Positions 1-8,977 of a DNA stretch of 64,000 nt are shown here, piece after piece. The translations under genes were made by a program, and so were the position numbers. The stretch's first letter is position 1; the number at the start of each line of letters is the position of its first letter. The DNA comes from Pelosinus fermentans (GTDB taxonomy: Bacteria > Bacillota > Negativicutes > DSM-13327). Location: positions 62,001-126,000 of the forward strand of contig DJJR01000026.1 in NCBI GenBank assembly GCA_002434245.1. Reading direction: 5' to 3'. The notes beneath the pieces were generated by a model, which worked only from the letters and a program-made list of their open reading frames with translations, did no database searches and was not told the origin of the DNA.

Positions 1-1137
1 TCAGGTGTGGCAAAAAGAGCGTTAGCAATGGAAATGAACGTTGTAGCTTATGACCCTTTTATTAACGCAGAGCAGGCAGCAGCTATGGGGATTCAACTGC
101 TGGAACTGGATGAAATATTCCCGTTGGCTGATTTCATTACGTTGCATTTGCCTTTTACCTCTGAAACGAAATATCTGTTAAACAAAGAGCGTTTTGCTAA
201 AATGAAGCCCAGTGTACGGATTATAAACTGTGCACGAGGCGGAGTCATTCATGAAGGGGATTTGGCAGAGGCTGTTGAACAAGGTATTGTAGCAGGTGCA
301 GCAATTGATGTATTCGAAAAAGAACCTGTCAATCCTGAAAATCCGCTATTAAAGCTGGATCAGGTAATCGTGACGCCTCATTTAGGAGCTTCTACAGCAG
401 AAGCGCAAGTTGGTGTGGCGGTGGATGTGGCAAAAGGTATTATTGCAGCGCTGAAGGGAGAACCTATCGCTACGGCAGTAAATATGGCACCGATTCAGTC
501 CCATGTGCTGGAGGTCATTCGTCCGTATTTTAACTTGGCAGAAAAAATGGGTTGTTTGGCCATTAATTTGGCTGAAGGACGTATAACAGCAGTTGATGTA
601 GAATATAATGGGGAAATTAGTGAAGTCGATACAAAAATGCTGACCACAGCCATGATTAAAGGTTTGCTGAATTCCATTTTGACAGAGCATATTAACTATG
701 TGAATGCTCCAGGGGTTGCAAAATCCCGCGGTATTAAAATACGGGAAGTAAAAAGTAAGGAAACGGCTAACTTTGCCAATTTGATTACTGTGCGAGTGTA
801 TACGGATAAGAAGACCCATGTTGTAGCCGGAACTTTGTTTGGACATGAAGAAGGTCGTATCGTAATGATTGATGGATACCGGGTGGATGTTGAGCCTCAG
901 GGCTGGCTGATTGTGGGACTTCACTTGGATCGTCCGGGAATGATCGGCTATGTGGGTACCATTTTAGGTACTGATGGGATTAATATTAACAGTATGCAGG
1001 TTGGCCGTACAGAGGTTACGGGAACCAATATTATGGTGATGAGTGTAGATTCTGATGTACCAGCAGCGACTATGCTTAAAATAAAAGCTGTGGATGGAAT
1101 CTTGGGAGCAAAAATGATTAACTTTTGTGTAATTTAG
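1..1137 (+). CDS. serA: D-3-phosphoglycerate dehydrogenase, 5' end outside window
   Basis: Oxidises 3-phosphoglycerate with NAD+ in the first committed step of serine synthesis; cytoplasmic. The frame is open from base 1, so the N-terminal substrate domain and the dinucleotide GxGxxG loop lie upstream. Visible are the second half of the NAD domain with NCARGG (about visible residue 76, the catalytic Arg region), DVFEKEP (catalytic Glu region) and TPHLGAST (catalytic His), then an intervening domain and a C-terminal ACT domain beginning near GWLIVGLHLDRPG (visible residue 301), the usual site for serine feedback. About 378 residues are visible, against roughly 525-530 for the long SerA type. 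It is followed at 11 bp by the DUF1015 gene and then serC, so one operon is likely. The identity is secure; only the start is missing. Confidence 0.96.
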   Translation, partial: SGVAKRALAMEMNVVAYDPFINAEQAAAMGIQLLELDEIFPLADFITLHLPFTSETKYLLNKERFAKMKPSVRIINCARGGVIHEGDLAEAVEQGIVAGAAIDVFEKEPVNPENPLLKLDQVIVTPHLGASTAEAQVGVAVDVAKGIIAALKGEPIATAVNMAPIQSHVLEVIRPYFNLAEKMGCLAINLAEGRITAVDVEYNGEISEVDTKMLTTAMIKGLLNSILTEHINYVNAPGVAKSRGIKIREVKSKETANFANLITVRVYTDKKTHVVAGTLFGHEEGRIVMIDGYRVDVEPQGWLIVGLHLDRPGMIGYVGTILGTDGININSMQVGRTEVTGTNIMVMSVDSDVPAATMLKIKAVDGILGAKMINFCVI

Positions 1138-1148
1138 GAGGAAAAAGT

Positions 1149-2402
1149 ATGGCTAGTGTAAAACCTTTCCGCGGTCTTAGACCGGCACCCGAATTGGCAG
1201 ATAAAGTTGTTTCTCTGCCCTATGATGTAATGGACTCTGCTGAAGCAAGAGCCATTACATCCAAAAATGAATTGAGTTTTTTGCGCGTTACCAAATCGGA
1301 AGTGGACCTTGCCCCTGATGTGAATCCCTATTCAGAAGAGGTATATCAAAAAGCCAATGAAAATCTTCAAGATTTTATAAAAAAAGGAATTTTAGTCCAG
1401 GATGAGAAACCTTGCTTTTATATTTATAAGCAGCAGATGGGAAGTCATACCCAGGTGGGATTAGTGGCAACGGTATCTGTTGTTGAATATAACAATAATA
1501 TTATTAAGAAGCATGAATTGACCAGACCGGATAAAGAACAGGATCGAGTCAATAATATTACAGCTACAGGGGCGCAGACGGGAGCTGTATTTATAACCTA
1601 TAAAGCAAATGATCATATGAATGCTGTTATAGCCCAGGGAATGACAAAACAGCCAGTATATGATTTTGTTACCGAAGATGGAAACAGCCACACGCTGTAC
1701 ATTGTGGATGACGCTGTTAAAATTGAGGCAATTGAACAGGCTTTTGCCCGTATTGAGTCCTTATATATTGCTGATGGGCATCATCGTTCTGCTGCTGCTG
1801 CCAGGGTTTATGAAACCTGCAAGGCAAATAATCCTGATCATACTGGTGAAGAAGCATATACCAGGTTTCTAGCAGTCATTATCCCTAATACAATGACGAA
1901 GATTATGGATTATAATCGAGTTATAAAAGATTTAAATGGATTAACAGAAGAGACTTTTCTCGAAAAAATCCAAGAAAAATTTACTATTGAACCCTGCACT
2001 CGTATCTCATGTAAAGCGGAATATCCCCATTATTTTGGTATGTATCTGAATAAAGCATGGTATAAATTAGTGGCGAAACCGGGCAGTTATGATGAAGCAG
2101 ATCCTGTAGGAAAGCTGGACGTTAGTATCCTCCAGAGCAATCTGTTAGAGCCTGTCTTGGGTATTGGCAATCTTCGTACGGATAAACGCATTGATTTCGT
2201 CGGAGGCATTCGCGGCATGGGAGAATTAGAGCGTTTAGTAGATAGCGGTGAATATGTTGTTGCTTTCTCCATGTTCCCGACATCGACTAAGGATTTAATG
2301 GCAATTGCTGATGCTGGCCAAATTATGCCGCCTAAGTCAACTTGGTTTGAGCCAAAACTTAGAGATGCGATCGCAGTACATTTGATAAATGGAGGAAACT
2401 AA
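1149..2402 (+). CDS. DUF1015 family protein in the serine operon
   Basis: 417 residues. I chose the ATG at 1149 because TTAGGAGGA lies just upstream; an in-frame earlier start at 1125 would overlap serA and has no ribosome site. The sequence begins ASVKPFRGLRP and contains the ADGHHR signature near residue 206-211, both typical of the DUF1015 family (COG4198). No biochemical role is established for the family that I can name; in many Firmicutes it sits beside serA/serC, as here, which suggests a function tied to serine or phosphoserine metabolism. That is inference from context only. It stops 3 bp before the serC start, so translation is probably coupled. Confidence 0.9.
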   Translation: MASVKPFRGLRPAPELADKVVSLPYDVMDSAEARAITSKNELSFLRVTKSEVDLAPDVNPYSEEVYQKANENLQDFIKKGILVQDEKPCFYIYKQQMGSHTQVGLVATVSVVEYNNNIIKKHELTRPDKEQDRVNNITATGAQTGAVFITYKANDHMNAVIAQGMTKQPVYDFVTEDGNSHTLYIVDDAVKIEAIEQAFARIESLYIADGHHRSAAAARVYETCKANNPDHTGEEAYTRFLAVIIPNTMTKIMDYNRVIKDLNGLTEETFLEKIQEKFTIEPCTRISCKAEYPHYFGMYLNKAWYKLVAKPGSYDEADPVGKLDVSILQSNLLEPVLGIGNLRTDKRIDFVGGIRGMGELERLVDSGEYVVAFSMFPTSTKDLMAIADAGQIMPPKSTWFEPKLRDAIAVHLINGGN

Positions 2403-2405
2403 AAG

Positions 2406-3494
2406 ATGGCACAGCGTGTTTTTAATTTTAATGCAGGTCCGGCAGTACTGCCTTTAGAGGTGCTGGAAGAAGTACAAGGTGAATTACTCAATTATCACGA
2501 AACGGGCATGTCCATTTTAGAAATGAGCCATCGTTCGAAAGCATATGAAGGGATTAACCGTCAAGCCGAGGATAATCTAAAAGATTTGCTGGGTTTAGGT
2601 GATAACTATAGAGTACTATTTTTGCAAGGAGGGGCAAGTACTCAATTTGCGATGATACCAATGAATTTCCTGCCCCCGGGCAGGACAGCAGACTATATAT
2701 TGACAGGTTCTTGGTCAGAGAAGGCTTATAAAGAAGCTAAATTATTTGGAAATACCCATGTAGCTGCAACAACTGCTGAGGGCAACTACAAGCGTATTCC
2801 TAATTTGGACGAAATTCAGCTAAGCGACAATCCTGCCTATGTACATATCACTTCAAATAATACAATTTTTGGTACCCAATGGAAAACTCTGCCTTCTTTT
2901 GGTGAAGTACCATTGTTTGCCGATATGTCATCGGATATTTTGTATAAGCCCTTTGATGCAGAAAAATTTTCTTTAATTTATGCCGGAGCACAAAAGAACT
3001 TAGGTCCATCCGGTGTTACCGTTGTTATTGCCCGCAAAGAGCTATTAGAGAATAATCCGAAAGATATTCCTACGATGCTGCGATACGAAACCCATGCTAA
3101 GAATGATTCCCTTTATAATACGCCACCGGCTTTTTCTGTGTATGTACTAAATTTAGTGCTGCAGTGGATTAAGAAGCAGGGCGGATTAGTGGGAATGCAA
3201 AAGCGCAATGAAGAAAAAGCTGCTTTGATTTATCATACGATTGACAACAGCAATGGTTTTTATATAGGGCATGCGCAAAAGGACAGTCGTTCTTTAATGA
3301 ATATTACCTTCCGATTGCCGAGTGAAGAGATGGAGAAGACCTTTGCCAGTGAAGCTGAGAAGGCTGGTCTTGTCGGTCTTAAAGGGCATCGTTCTGTAGG
3401 CGGCTTACGGGCTTCCACGTATAATGCCATGACGGTAGAAGGCTGCCGGGGACTACAACAATTTATGCTGCATTTTCAGCAGAAAAACGGGTAA
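2406..3494 (+). CDS. serC: Phosphoserine aminotransferase
   Basis: PLP enzyme that transaminates 3-phosphohydroxypyruvate with glutamate to give phosphoserine; also able in some bacteria to act in pyridoxine synthesis. 362 residues, the normal length. It starts FNFNAGPAVLP, has the HRSKAYEGI segment near residue 43, and the PLP lysine is in AGAQKN at about residue 197, matching the Lys198 region of E. coli SerC. The C-terminal GLKGHRSVGGLRAS is the phosphate-binding end. The ribosome site GGAGG precedes the ATG. It is the last gene of the serA-DUF1015-serC operon and is followed by an intrinsic terminator. No serB phosphatase is seen nearby. Confidence 0.97.
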   Translation: MAQRVFNFNAGPAVLPLEVLEEVQGELLNYHETGMSILEMSHRSKAYEGINRQAEDNLKDLLGLGDNYRVLFLQGGASTQFAMIPMNFLPPGRTADYILTGSWSEKAYKEAKLFGNTHVAATTAEGNYKRIPNLDEIQLSDNPAYVHITSNNTIFGTQWKTLPSFGEVPLFADMSSDILYKPFDAEKFSLIYAGAQKNLGPSGVTVVIARKELLENNPKDIPTMLRYETHAKNDSLYNTPPAFSVYVLNLVLQWIKKQGGLVGMQKRNEEKAALIYHTIDNSNGFYIGHAQKDSRSLMNITFRLPSEEMEKTFASEAEKAGLVGLKGHRSVGGLRASTYNAMTVEGCRGLQQFMLHFQQKNG

Positions 3495-3513
3495 ACTACA
3501 GGAGAAAAGTCAG

Positions 3514-3552
3514 AAAGCGGGAGTACAGGTTGACTGTATCCCGCTTTTCATC
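3514..3552 (+). terminator. Intrinsic terminator after serC
   Basis: An inverted repeat of about 15 bp (AAAGCGGGAGTACAG paired with CTGTATCCCGCTTT, small mismatch) ends in a TTTT run. It closes the serine operon. The following stretch to 3704 holds no gene that I can support. Confidence 0.75.
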
Positions 3553-3704
3553 TTATTCTTTATACTGTGACGCGCAATTCCATTTCTACTGTCAATCTGC
3601 GAAAGTGGAATCTCATTGAAGTTTTTCTAGGAGAGGGGCAGGATTATTTCCAGGAGACCGTGAAGTAATAATGATAAAGATTATTAAATAATAGATAAGA
3701 TTTA

Positions 3705-4016
3705 TTATAATTTACTTTGCTGCAAGTCTAAGGAGGGGTGATCTTGTTTAGATGAATCAGGCAGAGGGGTAATTTGGAGGGGAATACCTCCTGCAGTCGG
3801 TGCCAGGGTATTAAAAACCAAGGTGTAGATTAAGCCGAACAAGCCTGAAGCTAAACCTGCTAACAGCGTGATAAAAGCTCCTCCAAGGAAGCCGAGAGAA
3901 CTTCGGTCCATAATGAAAAAGAGCAAACCGACAATACTTCCCGTACAAATACCACCAGCAAACATTAGATAAAAAACAGGTCTATAGCCAAGGCGAATCA
4001 GTTTATAATTAAACAT
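3705..4016 (-). CDS. Small two-to-three-helix membrane protein, function unknown
   Basis: 103 residues from the ATG at 4016 (an alternative TTG start at 4073 would give 122). Neither start has a strong ribosome site; the ATG has a weak GAAAGG about 11 bases upstream, and the TTG lies inside a long inverted repeat, so I prefer the ATG. The protein has hydrophobic stretches PVFYLMFAGGICTGSIVGLL and FLGGAFITLLAGLASGLFGL, the latter glycine-rich, then a polar tail ending DLQQSKL. No family is recognised. It is convergent with serC and divergent from the flavoprotein at 4204. Confidence 0.55.
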   Translation of the reverse strand: MFNYKLIRLGYRPVFYLMFAGGICTGSIVGLLFFIMDRSSLGFLGGAFITLLAGLASGLFGLIYTLVFNTLAPTAGGIPLQITPLPDSSKQDHPSLDLQQSKL

Positions 4017-4068
4017 ACGATCAACTGCCTTTCGATCCGAGTTTTTCAGTATGGAATATAAGTAGGAC

Positions 4069-4141
4069 GGCAAAGAATGAGCATAACTAACGCTTCGCCG
4101 TTTTACTTAACCTACGCTTATAGTTATGCTCATCCTTTGCC
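4069..4141. repeat. 21-bp inverted repeat spanning a divergent promoter region
   Basis: The left arm (4069-4089, GGCAAAGAATGAGCATAACT A) and the right arm (4121-4141) are reverse complements with one mismatch, separated by 31 bp. There is no T-run immediately after either arm, so it is not an ordinary terminator. It lies between the minus-strand membrane protein and the plus-strand flavoprotein. It could be an operator, a bidirectional structural element or a remnant of a small mobile repeat. Confidence 0.6.
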
Positions 4142-4203
4142 TGTTTTACGGCTGGATATAGTTGTTTTTCGAAAATACACTATAAAATCTAGGAGGAATA
4201 AAA

Positions 4204-5070
4204 ATGTCTAATGAAATATTTGATATTGGGATTATTGGAGGGGGACCAGCGGGTTTATCGGCTGCTTTAACAGGGCGGATTCGCAATAAGAGTGTTGCTT
4301 TATTTGAGCATATGGATTTTAGCCTAAAATTGCAGAAAGCTCACATAGTGGATAATTATTTAGGAGTACCACAGGTTACAGGCCAAGGGATGATGCAGCA
4401 ATTTTTGGCTCATTGTACTGCCCACAATCCCAGCATTATAAAGGAAAAGGTTGTGAATGTTTTTCCAGGGGACAATTTTTTCACCTTACTGACACCTGGG
4501 GCAACGTATCAGGCGCGTACGGTGATTATTGCTACGGGTGTAGTAGCTACTACTTTGTTTCGTGGGGAAAAGGAATTTCTAGGTAAAGGTGTAAGTTACT
4601 GCGCTACTTGCGATGGGATGATGTATAAAGGGAAAGATGTGGCTGTTATTTCCTACACCAGTGAAGGTGAGCATGAAGCGGAGTATTTAAGTGAATTATG
4701 CCGCAGTGTATATTATCTGCCTCAGTATAAAGATATGGCTGAATTGCGTTCTGGTATCAAAGTCATCCATGAGAAACCCCAGACAATTTTAGGTGATGTA
4801 GTAGTAGAAAAATTGCAGATGGCTAAAGAGGAGCTAAATGTTCACGGAGTATTTATTATTCGCCTGTCTGATCCAGTAGAAAATGTACTTCCCGGTCTTG
4901 CTCTTGACGGTGAAGTGATCAAGGTAAATCGAGACATGTCTACAAGCATTCCAGGGGTATTCGCGGCAGGTGATTGTACAGGAAAACCTTGGCAGATAGC
5001 CAAAGCTACAGGGGAAGGCTTAGTAGCGGTATTAAGTGCCATTACTTATTTAGGGAAAAAAGATAAATAA
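4204..5070 (+). CDS. Thioredoxin-reductase-like flavoprotein, NADPH motif degenerate
   Basis: 288 residues with an N-terminal FAD Rossmann motif (GIIGGGPAGLSAA, residues 9-21), the redox-active CATC dithiol (YCATCDGMMY, near residue 136) and the C-terminal FAD contact GVFAAGDCTGKPW. This is the thioredoxin reductase (TrxB) fold and length is slightly short (TrxB is about 310). Directly after the CATC the NADPH-binding region reads VAVISYTSEGEHEAEYLS, where TrxB has GGGNTA, and no HRRxxxR element follows. Absence of both motifs is the feature reported for ferredoxin-dependent flavin thioredoxin reductases of clostridia, so the electron donor here may not be NADPH; that is inference. Ribosome site AGGAGG precedes the ATG. 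Its 3' end overlaps the convergent YkvI gene by 25 bp. Confidence 0.85.
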   Translation: MSNEIFDIGIIGGGPAGLSAALTGRIRNKSVALFEHMDFSLKLQKAHIVDNYLGVPQVTGQGMMQQFLAHCTAHNPSIIKEKVVNVFPGDNFFTLLTPGATYQARTVIIATGVVATTLFRGEKEFLGKGVSYCATCDGMMYKGKDVAVISYTSEGEHEAEYLSELCRSVYYLPQYKDMAELRSGIKVIHEKPQTILGDVVVEKLQMAKEELNVHGVFIIRLSDPVENVLPGLALDGEVIKVNRDMSTSIPGVFAAGDCTGKPWQIAKATGEGLVAVLSAITYLGKKDK

Positions 5071-6098
5071 AGCAGTCTTAAGGTAAACCATAGTGTGACG
5101 TATCCAAATAAAGTGAAGACAATGGAAACCAGAGAAGTAAAGCCAACATAGCTGAAAAGTACACTGAATGTTATGATGATGAGTAACGCGGCAGTCTTGG
5201 ATAAACTTGTGACTGCCGTTAATTTTGTAGTGCATCCATATAGACATGCTAAACCAGTGGTATACATGGCAGCCGCAAAGGTAAAGATATAAGCCGCATG
5301 ATGAAAGATATGCTGTGATCCTGCAATATGCAGCATGGGAATTTCATATTCTGGAGATAAAGGATAGTGAATCATAACCACCAGGATGATTAAACCTGCT
5401 AATAATAATAGCAGCAAGCTGCCGATTATGCTTCCGATGATGCGGATAGAAGGCTCAGGAGTACGTGCGCCTAGAGGCACTAATAGAGTAGCACTCATGA
5501 CTAAGTTGTAAGAAAGATAGAGCAAGCTGGAGAGCAGCCAATGAGAAGTTGATATGTTGATGGCAGCCGAGGAAATATGCAGCATTGTAAAATTCCAGTC
5601 ATGATAAGACAGCGAGTACATAGCGACAAAGCTTGTAATGGCTGCCAGCAGCGGCGTAATTATAAGGTTTGCCGTGGCGATACCGTTAATACCCCAGAGT
5701 GTTGTGAGTAATAGGCTCAAGGCCATAATGCCGATACCCAAACTGTAAGGCAGGTGCAGCGTATCTCGAAATAAAGTGCCATTGCCTGCCAGCATAACGG
5801 TTAGAACACCAAAGAGGGACAAGGTAATGATACAATCTAATACAGTACCAATTCTTTTCCCGCATGCATAGTATAATAATTGATGGTAACTGGTAGCTTT
5901 AATGGTATGACTGATCTTTAGAATCGTAATACCGAGCCAGGCAAATAAAATGGTTGTGAACAATAGACCAACTAATCCCATGCTGCCGTAGACGACGAAA
6001 AACTGGGTAAGTTCTTGTCCGGAAGCAAACCCTGCTCCCATAATGGTTCCTGCATAGATAGCGGCGATTTTGGCTATCTTAAGTACATGATAGGACAT
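5046..6098 (-). CDS. YkvI-type integral membrane transporter-like protein
   Basis: 350 residues with about ten predicted transmembrane helices. The opening helix reads IYAGTIMGAGFASGQELTQF, the signature of the YkvI family of the amino acid/polyamine (APC-like) superfamily; the substrate is not known. The ATG at 6098 follows AAGGAGTGATGCA, a good ribosome site on the minus strand. It runs convergently into the thioredoxin-reductase-like gene with a 25-bp 3' overlap, so there is no terminator between them. Family membership is from memory of the N-terminal signature; function cannot be taken further. Confidence 0.8.
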   Translation of the reverse strand: MSYHVLKIAKIAAIYAGTIMGAGFASGQELTQFFVVYGSMGLVGLLFTTILFAWLGITILKISHTIKATSYHQLLYYACGKRIGTVLDCIITLSLFGVLTVMLAGNGTLFRDTLHLPYSLGIGIMALSLLLTTLWGINGIATANLIITPLLAAITSFVAMYSLSYHDWNFTMLHISSAAINISTSHWLLSSLLYLSYNLVMSATLLVPLGARTPEPSIRIIGSIIGSLLLLLLAGLIILVVMIHYPLSPEYEIPMLHIAGSQHIFHHAAYIFTFAAAMYTTGLACLYGCTTKLTAVTSLSKTAALLIIITFSVLFSYVGFTSLVSIVFTLFGYVTLWFTLRLLYLSFFPK

Positions 6099-6267
6099 TG
6101 CATCACTCCTTAGAACTTGGCAGTTCTCTTATTTTTTCTATGTAAAAACTTGGGATATTATGCAGGATATATTAAAAAAAGATTGAATTTTTCAGTAGAG
6201 AGTATGTGGAGTATTAATTAGGAAGAAAAGAGCTGGATAAAATGCACTAAGAGGAGTTTGCTGCCAG

Positions 6268-7266
6268 ATGAGAAAAGATATAGCGTATCGGATCACCCAA
6301 GCTGTTCATGAGGGCCTATTTCATGGCGTACTTGTGATTGATAGTGAGTTTAGGTCAGTTTTTCTCAATCAGGCATTATGCGATATGTGGAAAGTAAAGC
6401 AACAGGACGTCTTACATCATTCTGTAGTGGACCTTTTCTGTAATGGCAATGTGAAGAAATTCGGCGGTGCTTATCAGGGCCCTTTAATTGAAACGATGGT
6501 TACTGGGCGAGAAATAAGTGGCTCTGAAGTATATATTAATATGCCTGGACAACAGGAAGGTAAATGGTTTTTGGTCAATACGTTTATCTTGCGGGATGAA
6601 AGTGGGCAGCCAGAATATGCTTTAGGGAATTATATTGTAATTGATAAGTTCAAAGTGTTTGAAAATAAGCTGAATGCTGTGAATATGAATATTATTAAAG
6701 CATTTTGCAAAGCCATTGGAGTGAGAGATATCTATACGATGCAGCATAGTGAAAATGTTGCTGCATTGCTTGTCGGCTTAACTGAATACATGAGGTTATC
6801 TGATAGTGAGGTAACGATGGCGTATTTAGCAGGAATTGTACATGATGTAGGTAAAATCGGTATTTCGGAAGAGATTTTAAATAAGCCAGGTCGTTTGACA
6901 GAGGTAGAGTATGAAATTGTTAAACGCCATCCTTCCAAAGGGGCGGATATTTTGCAAGAGGTAGATGAATTTGCTACGCTGGCTCATATTGTCCGCCATC
7001 ATCATGAGCGATATGATGGAAAAGGTTATCCTAATGGATTGCAGGAGGAAGCAATTCCCCGGATTAGTCGTATGCTGACAATTTGCGATGCTTACGATGC
7101 TATGACCAGTGTACGGTGTTATTGTAGTCCTCACAGTGTTGAAGAAGCCTTAGATGAAATAAAAAAATGTGCTGGTGGACAGTTTGATCCGAAACTCAGC
7201 AGCATTTTTATTGATTTTATTCGAGAGTGTAATTCTGGGGGTGGTATGAGACCTGCTTTACAATAA
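6268..7266 (+). CDS. PAS and HD-GYP domain protein, probable c-di-GMP phosphodiesterase
   Basis: 332 residues, no membrane segment. Residues about 10-120 form a PAS-like sensor (GVLVIDSEFRSVFLNQALCDMW). The rest is an HD-GYP hydrolase with HDVGKIGI (near residue 193) and HHERYDGKGYPNG (near 246), the complete metal and GYP motifs, so hydrolysis of c-di-GMP to pGpG/GMP is expected. It stands alone, with its own ribosome site (AAGAGGAG) and no partner regulator beside it. A second HD-GYP protein lies at 28.5 kb. The signal sensed by the PAS domain is unknown. Confidence 0.9.
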   Translation: MRKDIAYRITQAVHEGLFHGVLVIDSEFRSVFLNQALCDMWKVKQQDVLHHSVVDLFCNGNVKKFGGAYQGPLIETMVTGREISGSEVYINMPGQQEGKWFLVNTFILRDESGQPEYALGNYIVIDKFKVFENKLNAVNMNIIKAFCKAIGVRDIYTMQHSENVAALLVGLTEYMRLSDSEVTMAYLAGIVHDVGKIGISEEILNKPGRLTEVEYEIVKRHPSKGADILQEVDEFATLAHIVRHHHERYDGKGYPNGLQEEAIPRISRMLTICDAYDAMTSVRCYCSPHSVEEALDEIKKCAGGQFDPKLSSIFIDFIRECNSGGGMRPALQ

Positions 7267-7284
7267 ATAGTGAATATTGTAGAA

Positions 7285-7396
7285 TATAATGGTATACGCT
7301 ATTTATGTATAAGAACAGATTTTTTCGGTGTGTATCGCATAGCAGTGTTGATGCGGAAAGATACTCTCGTTTCTGGATAGCAGGCGGGAGTTTTTT
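7285..7396 (+). promoter_or_regulatory. Probable serS promoter and leader with intrinsic hairpin
   Basis: A TATAAT -10 box is at 7285-7290; a convincing -35 is not visible. Downstream, 7332-7364 can fold (GTATC/GATAC and GCAT/ATGC) and 7363-7396 has ACTCTCG paired with CGGGAGT followed by six T, a terminator-like hairpin placed about 75 bp before serS. It could end transcripts of the HD-GYP gene or attenuate serS. The diagnostic T-box sequence (GGUGGNACCGCG type) is absent, so I do not call a T-box. Confidence 0.45.
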
Positions 7397-7471
7397 ATTA
7401 TTATCTCCGTGTTCTCTAGTGTTAAGAGAATGCGTTACTATTTTTACTAGGAGTAAGAGGAGGGATTTAGC

Positions 7472-8746
7472 ATGCTTGATGTTAAATTTGTTAGGGATCA
7501 TACAGAAGAAGTTCAGCAAGCCTTGGTAAAGCGTGGAATGAATCTTAGCTTAGATGAATTTTTAGCCTTGGAGAAAGAACGCCGGGAGTTATTAGGGCAG
7601 GTAGAAACGCTAAAAAATACGCGTAATACTGTTTCTCTTGAGATCAGCCGCTTAAAAAAAGCAAAAGAAAATGCGGATAATTTAGTATCCCAAATGCGCC
7701 TGGTCGGTGACCAAATTTCCGAACTGGATGGTAAGGTAAAAGAGGTTGAAGGAAAATTGCAGGCCATTATTATGGATATCCCCAATATACCACATCAATC
7801 AGTTCCTGTCGGACGTGACGAAAAAGATAATGTAGAAGTACGCAAATGGGGAACTTTGCCTACATTTGCGCAGCCACCACTTCCTCACTGGGAAATTGGC
7901 GAAAAGCTTACTATTCTTGATTTTGAACGAGGCGGCAAGGTGACAGGCGCACGTTTTACTTTTTATCGCGGTCTTGGTGCAAGGCTGGAACGATCGCTCA
8001 TTAGTTTTATGCTGGATGTGCATACGAGCGAACATGGTTATACTGAATTTTTCCCTCCTTTCATTGCGAATAAAGAGAGTATGACAGGTACGGGGCAATT
8101 GCCTAAATTTAGTGAGGATATGTTTAAGTTAGAGGGGCTGGATTATTATCTGATCCCAACGGCTGAAGTGCCAATAACCAATTACCATCGTAGCGAAATT
8201 TTGAATGCTAATGATTTGCCTTTATATTATACTGCTTATAGTGCTTGTTTCCGCGCAGAGGCAGGGGCTGCTGGTCGCGATACTCGTGGATTGATTCGTC
8301 AGCATCAGTTTAATAAGGTAGAGATGGTGAAGTTCTGTTTACCTGAGAATTCCTATGAAGAGCTGGAGAAATTAACACATAATGCAGAACGTATTTTAGA
8401 GCTATTAGGTCTGCCCTACCGTACGGTGGCTTTATGCAGCGGTGATATGGGATTCTCTTCTGCTAAGACTTATGATATTGAAGTATGGCTGCCTAGTTTC
8501 AATGCCTACCGAGAGATTTCATCTTGTTCCAATTTTGAGGATTTTCAAGGCCGCCGTGCGGATATTAAATTCCGTCGGGAAGCAAAGGCTAAACCAGAGT
8601 TTGTACATACTCTCAATGGATCAGGCTTGGCAATCGGTCGTACCGTAGCTGCGATTTTAGAGAACTACCAGCAAGCTGATGGCTCCGTTATTGTACCAGA
8701 AGTATTAAGGAAATATATGGGCGTTGATGTTATTGCTGCTAAGTAA
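7472..8746 (+). CDS. serS: Seryl-tRNA synthetase
   Basis: Charges tRNA-Ser (and tRNA-Sec) with serine; class II synthetase, cytoplasmic homodimer. 424 residues, normal length. Residues 1-105 form the long antiparallel coiled-coil arm that grips the tRNA long variable loop ([19 protein letters not shown] onward). The catalytic core carries TAEVPITN, motif 2 ([20 protein letters not shown]) and motif 3 near the end ([15 protein letters not shown]). AGAGGAGGGA precedes the ATG at 7472. Stands alone after an upstream hairpin; a palindromic repeat follows. Confidence 0.98.
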   Translation: MLDVKFVRDHTEEVQQALVKRGMNLSLDEFLALEKERRELLGQVETLKNTRNTVSLEISRLKKAKENADNLVSQMRLVGDQISELDGKVKEVEGKLQAIIMDIPNIPHQSVPVGRDEKDNVEVRKWGTLPTFAQPPLPHWEIGEKLTILDFERGGKVTGARFTFYRGLGARLERSLISFMLDVHTSEHGYTEFFPPFIANKESMTGTGQLPKFSEDMFKLEGLDYYLIPTAEVPITNYHRSEILNANDLPLYYTAYSACFRAEAGAAGRDTRGLIRQHQFNKVEMVKFCLPENSYEELEKLTHNAERILELLGLPYRTVALCSGDMGFSSAKTYDIEVWLPSFNAYREISSCSNFEDFQGRRADIKFRREAKAKPEFVHTLNGSGLAIGRTVAAILENYQQADGSVIVPEVLRKYMGVDVIAAK

Positions 8747-8852
8747 ATCATACTAGGCAGCATAAAGCTTCTTGTAGATAATCGTATTTTCCATTCTATC
8801 TTGTAGAGGGATAAGAAGCGCAAACCTATTATAGTAGCGATAAAAAGCAACC

Positions 8853-8940
8853 AACCGCGAAGATGCGAAGAATAAAAGAGACACGAAGAGAGCCATAAAT
8901 GTTCCTTCGTGTCCTTTGTGTTCTTCGCATCTTCGCGGTT
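8853..8940. repeat. Palindromic intergenic repeat, type A (copy 1)
   Basis: The left arm AACCGCGAAGATGCGAAGAA is mirrored perfectly by TTCTTCGCATCTTCGCGGTT at 8921-8940, and inner parts (ACACGAAG / CTTCGTGT) also pair. T-rich sequence follows the hairpin on both strands. It sits between convergent serS and the minus-strand gene at 8978. The rest of 8747-8977 holds nothing else I can support. Confidence 0.9.
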
Positions 8941-8977
8941 CAAAAGGTTTTTATTATATATTTTTTTAAAAAAAGAT

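Noticed and set aside
7297-7471. T-box riboswitch before serS
   Set aside because: The conserved antiterminator core and specifier-loop layout were not found.
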